Position numbers and translations under genes: made by a program. From contig CP093830.1 in NCBI GenBank assembly GCA_033063855.1, positions 3,224,854-3,288,853 on the forward strand: a stretch of 64,000 bases of DNA, in the 5' to 3' direction. The notes beneath the pieces were generated by a model that worked only from the letters and a program-made list of their open reading frames with translations, did not search any database and was not told where the DNA came from. Source of the stretch: Smittia aterrima (lineage: Eukaryota; Arthropoda; Insecta; Diptera; Chironomidae). Below are positions 1 to 12,800 of the stretch, one piece after another (the first letter of the stretch is position 1; each line of letters begins with the position of its first letter).

Positions 1-896
1 GTAAAAATACTTTTCGCATGATTTACAATGAACGAATTCTTCTAACAGTCGTCGGAATTTCTCCTCCGATTTCAAAGCGAAAAATATCGATGAAGTGTTA
101 AATTTGCTTCTTTATTTGCGCAATTCCACGCCTGCTTTGCAACATGTTGGAAATTTTCCTCTCCTTGATCTCATTTTCCTCGAGTGAAGACGAGTAAATA
201 AAAGCCGATAGGCGAGAGATTTTTCACTTTGATTCAATTACGACAGCCAGCATGTTCCCCGCTCACTTGTTGTTACATAAAGTTTTCGCCAAATTGATTG
301 AGTGGCGACTAGCGGAAAATCTGGGCGAGCAATAATTTTTATTTATTACTCAATCTGATTGATTTTCCACCGTAAATTCTTTTTTTTTTCATCCGAAACA
401 ATTACAATTCGTGAGAAGAAAAAAAAGATGAAAAATAAAAAATAATGAACATTCAATGTATTTTTTGGACTTAAGCCAACAAACGAATTTTTTTTTTTCG
501 TGTATGACTTTCATCATAATGTTTTATCAGAATAATTTTTTTTACAAATGTATTTTTGCCACCGAACGAGAGAGAGATTCAGACACAAAATAAATAGCCG
601 TTTCAAGCTGTAGGTGGAACAATTTTTTTTTTGCGCGTTCGTTAAAAAATAATTCATTTCTGACTTGAAAGTTGATCGTGATCTTCAAACGCGCCTCGCT
701 AACAGTGCAGTGCGCTTTGAAATTGTCGAGGAGAAATAATAAAAAATATAATTTTGTTTTGAAGAGTTGATGAAATAAGAACATTATCGAACGAGTGAGG
801 TTCAGTGAGAGACATTCCATTCCACATACTTTGCGGCTTTAAAAATAAGCGCGACGCGCGAGCGCAAACTATAATTATAAACGAAAACGAGTCAGA
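1..896. other. 5' flank and 5' UTR of the PDZ gene
   Basis: No coding sequence is visible. The stretch is AT-rich with several poly-T runs. The last 200 bases or so, which contain a GTGCAGTGCG-like initiator near 702-712, probably hold the transcription start and 5' UTR of the multi-PDZ gene whose first ATG is at 897. The exact start site cannot be fixed from sequence alone. Confidence 0.4.
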
Positions 897-3800
897 ATGA
901 CTGAAAGTGAAGCAACAGTGACTAGCGAAATTAACGATGACGAGCAACAGCTGATTAAGTTGTGTTTAAAGAAACCTAAGAGATACAACTGGGAGCTGAC
1001 GACTTCGAAATCTTCCTCGAACATTGCTTTTCCGACGATTCAACTATTCGACGAGAAGAAGAAAACTTTGTTGGCTGAAGCTAATGAGGCGGGTTTTGTC
1101 GCTTCGTCGAGACTTAGGAAGTCAGCATCAGTATCCAAGGCTTCATCCTTGAGATCGAGTTCAAGATCAAGCAACGGCTTTAAGATTAAAATCACCAAAG
1201 ACTCGATTGAGGAAATCGATCTTGAACCGATCATTACAGAACCCGACGATGACTTGAAACGGAGAAAAAGTGAATCAGCGGCGCCAATTGAAATTTATTC
1301 CGAGCGCGGCCTTCTGGTTCGCGATGCGAATGCGAAAGAATTCAAGAGAATGAAACCCTATACTCGATCCAGTTCGAACTCAATGAGATCGCGATCATCG
1401 GTCTCAATCTTAGAACGAATAAGTGAATTAAAGCGAAGCTCATCGTCGGAAGAAAGTGGCGATGATGAGAAAGACGACTCCTCAAGCGTGAATAAACACA
1501 AATACTCAATAAGACGATGCACCCTTGGCACTATCATCGTGCCAAAGCAAAGTTTCTCCAATGCACGAAGACGAAGACCTAAGCCAGTCGATGAGAATTC
1601 AGGTGAGAACAGTTCGCTAATTGATTACCAAGATTTTATTTTCAGTCTCGAATGAATCGATGAGTTTGTTTATAAACAGTTTAATTATAGCTTAAAAATC
1701 AATTTGCCAAATGAAATTGCACTTCACTCACTTCGTTGATTCATCAGCACATTTTTATTTCATTTTTTTTTTGTGCAACGGTCGATAAAATTATCTGTGT
1801 CAGACACGCTCGCAACGTCATCGATTTCATTTGATTTAAGCTTTAAGTTTTTTGTGAATCACATTTTCGTTGAAGCTTCAAAACAACACGGCGACCGCTT
1901 CTGTTGATGCGCAGGCGTCGCATTGGAAAATGAGAGCTTCCAAGTGAAGAAAACAGCTGATTCGTCGAAGCTAGTCCAAAAACGTTGAGCACTCTCAACT
2001 GAACGCTCGTTGTCCGTGTGTCGCTTAGTTCGAAGAGAACCTTCAACACGTTAAGAATTAGGATAATTTCGGTCTTCGCTCGGCAAAGGCTTTTGTGTTA
2101 AAGTAGTGAAGTGACTTGCTTGGTTGTGATAGAGGAAGAACAAGAAGAATTTATTGAGTGAAAAATTGTTGTTCAATGTATTTTAAGTAGAAAAAAAGAA
2201 AATTTGTCACAACCCAAACGAAAGTACTTGACTCAGGTTCGCGAGTGAAACCCTCGTTTCCAATAAGAAAAAAAAACAACAAATAGAAATACGAGTCCGT
2301 GCAAAGTACGAACGAGAAATTTCGCTATAGCAACGCTAAGTGAAACAACAAATAAAAATTAATCTCGACTTATAAAAAGTGAGCCACTTTGTCGTGTTTT
2401 TCCTTCTCTCTCTTGAAATCGGATCGATTGCGGTTTTGATAAAAGTGATATTCATCTCATGAAATATTAAAAGCGTCGGAGTGCGGCGGGATAAAATTTA
2501 TTTGAATCTGCATTACAAACCTGCTATCAAGGGAGCGAGGAGCGTGTGTGTGTATCGTTTTAGAGAGGGAAACTTGCTCACTTCGATTCATTGTAGCGCA
2601 GGTAGAAAAGTTGATAAGAACTTCAGTTCAAGAACAACAAGCAACGAAAGTAGAAGACGTGATATCAGTAAATCTGCTAATTAACGAACGTCGTGTCTCG
2701 AAAGTTTCAACAGTTTAATTTGTTGTATGTGGAATTGTCGCGGAAAATTGTGTCAGTGAATCGTGAGGGGAGAAGGCGTCGGAATAATTTACAAAACGAA
2801 GGTTTAGTGCGTGACAGTTCTGTGTGTATTACCAAACAACGCTTCGCATAAGAAGGAGCGAAAAAAAAAAAGATTCAAACACAAAACGTCAATATTTCAA
2901 GGATTATCGCTTTAGATATTTCTCTGCAAGCAGAAAGAAGGGAAAATAAATTGCGGATATAATTCAAATTGAAAGACAACAAATGTAAGTGGATTTAGTT
3001 TTGCGGCTTGATTTATTCATTACAATCCCGTTTGGAATTTACTGGATGAGATGAGAAAAGCTCTCGACGACGAGGAAGTTTAATGAAGTTCCCTTAAACT
3101 TTCCAATAAGAAACATGTTGGACTTAATGTAGTGACATAGTTTGCTTTGAGAGGGTCATCGAGAGGGTCAACTTTAAGCTTTCATCTACCCTTTACAAAG
3201 ATACGAATCTCTCCTCTCGTTCATGCTCAATGAAACTTGATACATCATCGCGTTGCGCAACCGAAGCGAATCTGCTTTATTTGCTAAATTAGTTTTATAA
3301 TGTGGAGAACCTAATGTGGATTCCCTATTAAAGTTTCAACGTCATCGCTTCATCATCAATTATTTTCCCTCGACAATTATCGTTCATGAAGTGAGCTTCT
3401 CGTCTTCCCTTTAGTGATGTGAAGCTCATAATTGATTGTGTAGGAACACATGAAAGAATCATGGAGTTTTCCCCGAAAGCACTCAACGAAACCTCAGACT
3501 CAACTACCGTTGATGAGTATGCGAATTTTCTTTCCAAGAAAATCACTTTATTTATAGAACAGGTTTAACTCAGAGTTCACTGAATACTGAGAGTTTTAGA
3601 AAATGAATTCACACCGAGATATTAATTCTGATGAGTGGCTTCAAAAATCTACCTTTTCCATTAAAAAATTGTCAAGACAAACAGCAACTGCAGAAGCAGA
3701 AAGGAAAGCAACAATGGCTTGTTAGGAAGAACATAAGATTGTCGAGTGTTGTTCTGCTCTTAACACTCGTTCAGTATCCTCACACGTTTCGTTCACAAGC

Positions 3801-6800
3801 CGTGTTGACATTTAATTAAAACAGCTTAAAAACATTGTGCTTAAATATGTTGGAGATCGAGGAAATTTATGTACTAGTGACACACTGAATGAAACATGTG
3901 TCCGATAATGCGGTGCTGTTTATTAAAATGTGCATGCATCGTAGAGAACGAGCGAGTGAAGAGTGAACGAACGTCTATGCAAATTGCACTGCAACATAAA
4001 TTATGGCACTAACCAAAAAAACGCCAAACCGACTCAGTTTATTTGCAGATAAATGGCCGCCGTATCGGGAATAAGTCGACGATAAAATCATAAATTCAAG
4101 CGCTGGCAAACAAAAATGAAAAAAAAAAGAAGGAAACTGATAAAATAAAAAAAATTGTTCACAGATGCGATCGGCGAGGGAGAGAAACAATTTAAAACTG
4201 ATATCGCGGATTGAAATGGTAATGAGATGATAAATAATGCAACGATACTTTTTCAATATAAAAGCGAGAGATGAACCTTAAATGGTTGCGCATCAGCGAA
4301 TCATTTAAAAATCATAACTCTCGAGCGGTTCAATTTAGTTGTTCATGATTTAAGCACCGCGGCGGGCTTTAAACGAGCATAATGAATAACATTTCCCTCT
4401 CGAAATGAGTCTCGAAGAGGAAAAGTAGGCCGGAAACTGATGAATACGAAATCGGCTTCTGCATTCTCATATTTTTATTCATGAACGCTGTATCAATCAG
4501 AAATAATTCATGGAACATTATTCTCTTAGATATCTCTTTGTTATTATTTTGTCGTCCTTGAGATGAACGGCGCAAAAAGCTTATTGCCTCATATTGCTTT
4601 GCGGTTATCCCATGATGATGTCTCCAAGGGAATAATCGAACGACTAAATAAGCTATTTCAAACGCTTTAGGATCAGACGAGAGCAGCGAGAAAAAGTCAT
4701 TGATTCGGGGACGATTCATAAGGGACAGAGCTTTATCAGATTGTTCCCGAAAAGTTTTTTCAAAAGCCAAACACAAACTTCCCTCACTTCCCCCCACGCT
4801 GTCTCATCTTCGACAAAATCAACACAATCAACCTCAGCATTACCCGCAGCATTGGCGAACCATAAGTTGACCAAGATAAATCGATTTTTGTTTTTGTTAG
4901 AGATGAAAATGTAAATAACTGAGCCAGCGATGAAATTGGAAGGAAAATAATCAAATTGTCATTATGAGGATAAATTTACGACAAATATTTGCTCTAGCAA
5001 TGAATAAGAGAGAAAGCTTTTATGATAACTTCTGACACTTCTCTTGTGTTGACATTTTTTTCGACACAAATTAAAATATGTAAATTTAATCGGCGATTCC
5101 CCGCCGAAACTGTTTGATTAAATCATCAAATGTTGCGTAAAATGAACTGGAATTTTCTTGACTTGACAAGCCCAGGCGAGGTTTGTTTGATTTCTTAAGA
5201 GAGCATAACGAGAAATTCTTGTGTTGAGTCACCCATAGCGTCGCGTCTATGCATAGACAAAAAGGCAAACAACAATAAGAAGAACTCGAATGCATTTTAC
5301 TCGATCAAAGTCCATTGAAAACGTGTTGGGCAGTCAATCTCTTAAATCTCCACTTTTTCATTCTCTCTTTCATTGTGAAAATGCACTGACGCTAAGCATT
5401 ATTGAGAAAGGAAGGTGTCTAAAAATAACTTTTTTCTTCTTCTGTACTCTCGCTCATTCTCATTTACAAACACCAACATTCCTGCTCTTTAAAATGAATT
5501 TTATGAACAACATTCGTGTTGCATGATCATCGTTAATGTTTCACCTGTGGCTCTTTAAAGTTTTCGCATCGGTCAACACCGAACAATCGCAGCAAAGCGA
5601 ATGAAAGAAAATGTTTCGTATGAAATGCTTTGTGCATTCAATAATCGGTGTAGTCTTTTAGCAACAACCGCTCGTTGAAGAGCACGCGTGCGATTCACGT
5701 TTCATTTTGAGATCGGAAGAGAAAAAAAAAACATATAATTAATTACTAAGCTTATAACAATAATAATCGCATCGTTGGGGTTTGTTATTATCGCTGAGAG
5801 AAAAGAGTGCATGAAGAATCGCAAAAAGAGGCTTTTGTGTGAATATTAAAGTCACGAAACGGAACTTTAGTAAAATTGTGCTAGAAAGTCGATTTTTATT
5901 TAGTGAAAACATTATTTCGCGGTCGTGAAACTTTAACTCTCGATCTCGAGTCGAGATTCTCGACAAACAGACGCAGTGGAAAATAAATAATTTCAATCAA
6001 CGAAATTATCGTGACAGTGCAATTAGGAAATAATTTTGAGTGCGGCGATAATGAATAAATTATAGCTCTTCATAATGAAAGGTGATACTTAATGAATCAT
6101 CAAAAAAATGTTTATGTGAAAGGGTCGAACCGCCTTTGAGACCTTCATGCGGCGAACTCTACTCAGTTTAATAAAGCAGTAAAGTAGAGATTTTCTCGGT
6201 GACTCACTTTAAAGCTATTTTAACCGTGCAGCGAAATATGCATGCTCCAATATATCGAGAAGCAAAATAGCTCGAGCTCGCGCGCGCGACGAGAGAGAAA
6301 GAGGGAAAATAAATTGTGCCGTGTAAAGCTATTGCGTCAGATGTGACTTTATCGTGAAAGATTCAAGTTGGAGACGCCAAAGTTTTTTTGACAGTGATTT
6401 TGAAATTTTCCTTCGCTTACGAAATCATTGCTCCCTCTCTCTCCCGATATATCGAGGAAAAGACGGCTTGTAGAGCCAGTAACAAAAGCGATTTGACTGT
6501 TTAAATCCCACGAGTTGGGAAAAAGTTTAAAATCACAGCAAACTCGTTCCGACATTCGAGCGCGTAATTCACAACTCATACATGAAGTTAACTGGCATTT
6601 TTTCGGTTCGGCAAAGGGTAAAACGGAAAACGGAAGTTGTTTACGTAATGAAGAATTAAAACAAAACAATAAAAGAATAAACAAACAGCAGTGAAGGAAT
6701 GGAGCTGAGCGGAGCATGGAAATATTTATCGAAAAGCAAATAAGCCACCTCCGTCAGAAAGTTGCTGTTAATTCGATTCAGTTTGGCTTTTGAGAAATAT

Positions 6801-9800
6801 TTTTGGAGCGAAGCGGAACAAAAACAAAAAATTAATCAAGCGTTGAGCGAGGAAATTTATTAATTGGATTTCATGATGGGTAAGAGGCAGCAAAGCGTTC
6901 TCATTAGTCGGTTGTGTCAGTGGAATGTTAACATTCCAAAAATATTGATTCATCATTGTTTGTCAAGTCAAAGAGACGAAGTCTCTCAATGATCTGATTT
7001 ATGAGGATGAACCGTCACCACTCTGCGTACATAATGCGTTTATGTCGAGAACTTAATGACTCTTCTACTCTACCTACCTGAATAAACCTTAAAAATGGAT
7101 TTGATGTTCGGTTGCTCATAACAAACAATCACAAAGGAAGGAGAGAGAGAAGGATAAGAAGATTTAGAAATTCCTTAGAAGGAAGACATTGAATGTTACG
7201 TCGAACCGTCTCGTCTCGCCTTCCTTCAAAGTCGTGAGACAATTGAGATTTTTCTTCCGAAGATTATGACAAGGCAACGTGCATGAACTCATAAAAATGA
7301 ACAATTTCAGTTCCCATAAACTTTACACTGTCACGTAATTCTCGAGAACTTCCCTGGACTGTTCTCTTCATAGAATGAAAGAACTTTCTTCTATTTATCC
7401 GGAAAGGGCGATTGTCCGTGTTTTATTTCCCTCAAGACCGTGAGAAATTGAAACATTGAAAGTGAAGAGAATTCTCCTTTGTTCGTAAGACTTTTTTATT
7501 GTTGCCTCGGTAAATATTTCAAATCAAATTTGCTATGCTCGGAAGGAAAACTTTCCAGGATTTTGAGGGGATTTCATTTTTTAGAAAACAGAATTTTCCA
7601 ACAACAGATTTTATTATTCCGGAAGAGCAGCGAATTTATTTTTGTTCTGCAAATGCACAACGATTAGGGTTTGTTCATAAACTACATTCAAGTGAGGGAT
7701 CTCTTGATTTGAATAAAAAAATTACTTTCCATCAACGTAATTCACGAACAAACCAAATTTTTGTTATTTTCCGCTTCTGCTGTGAATAAGTGAACATTGC
7801 ACGGTCATCTGCAGATTGCGAATAATTTCAAAATTGTAAATTCTCTTATCCTCCCACCCAAACGAAATAATTAAAAGCTCCACGTTAAAATTTAAACTAG
7901 AACTGCGGCTGATGATACTCATCCTTAATTGAGCGCAAACACCATTATTCCTTGCTCGTTTCGTATAATTGCTTTGTTTTCCACGATTCTGCTTTAGTCT
8001 CATCCTCGCTTCATACGTGGAAATGACTCTCGAAACGAAGAATTCTGTTTCTAAAGCTCCAACGAATTGAAGTTCGAGCTGAGTCGAAACAAAGCTCAGC
8101 TCTACCTCGTTTTGCTTTCATCGTTAACTTTGGAAAATGAATTCATTAAAACGATTAAGCTCAATAGAAGAAGGTAACGATGCAAACGAAGAGCTCAAAA
8201 GCTCTTAAAAATGCAAACGTAGCATAAACAAAACAAAAGTATTTTGGATGGATTGAAATTAGTTTTTCACGGAGAGAATAGAAGTTTTGGTTTTGCAAAA
8301 CTTTGACGCTCTTTCACGTGTGTTCACGAGTGGCTTTGAAGTGGAAATTAATTAGTAACGAGGTTCGCTCATTTATGACTCGCACGTATGTTTCGGATGT
8401 GAATAGTTTCGTCAAGACTTTTGAAACGAATGAACTCGAATGAAAATATATAATTAAACATCAACGCGTAGCTTTATGATTTTCACTTTAATAACCTTCT
8501 TCGTAAGACTGCGAGAGTCGTTAACAGGAATTTCTAATGTTTCAATGTCAATTAACTACAACATCATCATTAATTAATCAATGTTTTTTGTTCGCTTTTC
8601 AGATAAGCTTCTCGCTGTTCGCAGCCCGAGCAACTCAAGCCTGCGACATCCGAGCTCGGCACGGATCATCGACAGCCAAGATATTAAAGACGTCACAAGC
8701 GATTCCCATCGATTTATAGAGGACTCGAAGTCTGTCAATCCTGATGAGGTACGTTATGAGTAAAATATGTTGTGAATGAATTTTTTCCATCCGCCTCCAA
8801 CGCAAATTGATTTATACAGCGCTTTGGAATAAAATTGATATTAATGTCATATAAATAAACTTCAGATTTATGTCCTCAAGTACATAAATATTATCAAAAT
8901 TTATGATATTTCCATCCGATCTCGTAAGAAGGCGGGGCTGTCGTTCTCATCACACATTACGATGATCCTGGGATATTTCATTTCGAGCTTTTCAGAAATT
9001 TAATGATTTCCTCGAATTACCATCCGCCCCCAAGCCACTTTCGTCACAAAAAGATCCAACAGAGAATTGGTCTTTCATCAGTTTGACTGAGGTAGCTTCA
9101 TGCCGAGATTGAATTATTTCGAGAAATCATCGTCTCTATCATTTTCTCGTCCGAGAATTCGGAATGTGTTTTCGCAAAAATCTTTTTTTTTTGTTGATCA
9201 AATCACAAGCAACCCAAGATTGTCCATTACGTTTGACAAATATTTACAAATTTTTCTTAGAATTTATGTAAACGAAGCAGGTTGCTAATAAGAAATTGAT
9301 TGTCAAGTGACGCTTCCGAAAAGGCGAGACGAGAATTGTTTACTTGCTCCGGTCGTTAATTTTCTTTCATAATTACTTATTAAATGACTCGAAACTAAGA
9401 CGACTTGAGTCATGATGCTCTGGGTCTTCGTAACATTGCCGATTCACTCATGAGGATAATAGGGAAAGCGTCGTAGTCTATGAAAGGATTATAATCTCCA
9501 TCATTATAAATTGAAAACCTTTTCCTTTAATGCCTTTTGCTTACGATTCAAAAACCATATCATCGCCTTTCCTTTGCTTTTGATCTCGCCGGATTTGCCA
9601 GAGATTAATTTTTAATGGAATTCGATTCCGCAGATTTTCTATTGAAGCACTCGAATGCTTCTCGTCTTTCCCCTTTTTCCTTAGTTCATTCATAACAAGC
9701 AGAGCTTTTGAGAGCTCGACGACTTATTGTGCTGTGAGTGAGAGAGAGGAAGGAGTCTCGCAGCAAGGAAATGAATTCGATAACATAAACGTTGTTTGTC

Positions 9801-12800
9801 ACACGTAAAAGCATTTTTATTTCTTAAGCTTTTTCTCCTCCCTTGTTCAATTTGTCACTCCGTTCAAAGAGACGGAAAGTCGTTTCAAACATTTCCTCGC
9901 AACATCGAGAAGACTTTTCTCATTTACAAAATTTTTCCGCAGGTTTTCCTTTTGTTGGTAAAACGTTTGGCATCATTGCATTACAATCAACCACAAGACG
10001 CGAGCGATAACTTAAAGTCACCGCAGAGAGGAACCACAAGAGAAGGAAGCTTCCTTACAATTAACAATTGTCAACCCGAGCGTGATTGCCATACAAATCC
10101 TTCGTCAAAGACTGCTGATTACGATGAGGTTGATTTTCAGTCAACATCTGATTGCAATTACAGAGAGCGGATAAATGAAACAATCGACAAATCGTCACGA
10201 ACTCACAAAAATATGGGATCGAATGTATCCACAGCTGGAGGGAAAGGATTATCGGGGCGAAGAACACAATCATCGAGTAAGTGTCTTTCTTATTAAATAT
10301 GCAAGCAATCTCTAGTCTCATTTTGATCAGAAGATTTCAAATGAATATTAGAACACGAAGACGACGAAAATTCCTAAAGGTCTTAAATTTCTATTTGCAA
10401 AATTTGTTATTGCAAAGTCTCTCGAACTTAGCTTCGTTTTAAAATATTAATGAGATTCAACGGTCTTTTTTTCACGCTGCCCTCTCTCTCGTCGTCACAG
10501 GCAATATCGACAGCAACAAATCATCAATAACCAATGGAATTTGCTGCTCTACGAACTCGAAATATTCGAAGCCAGGACGGAAAAACAGCAATCTCTCACA
10601 GAAGGACTTTGACAAAAAGCCATTAAACAATAACAACAACAACGAGAAAGCCGAGCACTTCGATGGCATTGATCAGATTATTGCGAATGCAAACACGGGA
10701 ACACTAAAGCCCAAAAAGTCCGACAAGAACAAAGCCAAGGACCGGAAAAAGTTGCATGGCAGTTTGCCGAATCATTTAGACACAGATGTTGATTACGAGG
10801 GAAGCGACGATACAAACAGCAGTGGTAAGTTGATTTTACACAATTACCTCCTATACAGTTCAACTTTTTCGATACTCGATTGTCAATTAAGGCTTTTATC
10901 GACAACAAACAAAAGCAAGCTTAACAGGAAAAGCCCTTAAATGGCAATTCAGTGGTAAATCGCTCAATTGCTTCATGAAATCAATGTGTTCATTCATTTC
11001 TCGAGTAGATCGATATAAACAATTGCATAGAATCAACATAAGGAGATGAGATAATCCCGAGATTGACTCGATTTGCCTCGTTGATGTATTTTACGTTGCT
11101 TAGATTACTGCGTCATTATTTATTAATGAAAAGTTGGTTCCTTGATGTAAATCTGTCTCTCTCTCTCGCTCACTCTCGTATTACTTGTTTTTGTTCTAAT
11201 TAATCATTCTAGTCTGCCAATATCCATCAAATCAAACATTACAACCAAAAGCCACTCCGCAAGACAATCCCCAGTTGTCTGTTATAAGAAAGTTCGATGA
11301 AATTTATCAGCAACAGCACCGATATCAGCTCGAACAGCAACAACAGCAGCAGTTCGCTTATTACAAACAGCAAAATCATTCATTTCGCATCACGAACACT
11401 TATGCGAGGGAAAACTTTCTTCGCTCCCAAGAAACGAATTCATTTCGGATTCCGCAAGGTGATTGGCACGAAAAGTCGTTGTAGGCGATGAAATAGACAC
11501 ATCACACACTCATCTTTCGGTTTTCTTATCGCATTCCCTTTATTGTTCTTTTATTCTCGATGTTATTGATGTTGCTTGAAGTAATGCTCAAACTTTTTTT
11601 ACTCTTCGCTTCTCTTGTCATGAGTCAATTTATTATTTTCTGTACGTTCGACTTCTCCGTTCGGTTTTATGATTTTTCTCCAGCGGCTTCGGGGCGAGTT
11701 TGTGTTCTTCTTGTCGATGTCGCTAAGGGATGAGCTTTTAAAACATTTTATTTTCTCATCACTTTCGTCTCATCTTAGCTTGAAGGATAAACAGCAACAA
11801 ACATGCGAGAGAAGGTGGAATGCGATGAGTGTGAAAATGTTTTGAGAACGGAAGTAATCGCTAAAATGTATTTTCCGATGTTGAACGGGATTTAGTGAAG
11901 AAGAGAAGATTACATGAAAGCACGACACGTCCTTGTGGCTTCGCATTGTTTCACTCTGCGATTCACTTCTCCTTCACGCCCGCCACAAAATAGCGATGCT
12001 TGTGTAAACACCGATAACGGGAAAATATTTGTATGCCCATCGCACAAAATGCATTTCAATCGTTCTCACTCCCCCATCTCGTGCCTTTGAGCGCTTCTAC
12101 TTTATTTTATTGTAGAAGCCAACGCTTTGCAAAAACAAAAACTTTTTTTTATGTTTTGTTACATGATGTCGACACATCATGCACGAGCTTCTGTTTCCAT
12201 CTCCCGGAAATTTATTGCTACACTTCCCTCGCTCTCTGTTATTTCGTTCGCTATTTTTTTTAAGCCTCTCACACAAATTGTTGTATTATGTTATCATGTA
12301 GAAAAATTGTTTCGTGCATGAAGAAGATAAATTAATTTTTTCAATTTTCAACTTTTGCTTTTCCTCTCATGTCGGATGAATTTTTAATTTTCTTTTTCCT
12401 CTCTCTCTCCCTTAATCTGCTTTGTAGCCTATGGGAATCGGGTTAAGTTTTCTTCAGTCAACAAGATAATAACGCCCAATCATCCACCAGTACAAGTTAT
12501 TGATCAATGCTACGATCAAGGCTACGGTTCGGAGAGGTCACCGGAAGACGAGATGCCACCATCGTTGCCTGTGATGGGCGTGGAGCATCAGTACAATCCA
12601 ATGATTGTCAACTCCGTTATGATGCCGCAAGGGTATTACGAGGGCATGAGTCAGATGCTGGAAATGGATTCCCATCAGAGACTTCATCAGCAAGCCATTC
12701 AACAGAATTACGATTTTATCACAGAAGGTGAGCATGAGATTTTTTTTTACTTGTAAATTGAAATCCTTTGAGGAAGGCTCAAAGAAAAAGTAATTCAGAT

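Noticed and set aside
4369..4797. 142-codon open frame on the - strand within intron 1 of the PDZ gene
   Set aside because: No recognisable domain, no promoter or splice context, and composition like the surrounding intron.
6349..6717. 122-codon - strand frame with a signal-peptide-like start in intron 1
   Set aside because: The hydrophobic start is followed by motif-free sequence. There is no supporting context, so it is likely chance.
9088..9104. let-7-like word TGAGGTAG on the + strand
   Set aside because: The following bases do not match let-7 and no hairpin arm is present nearby.
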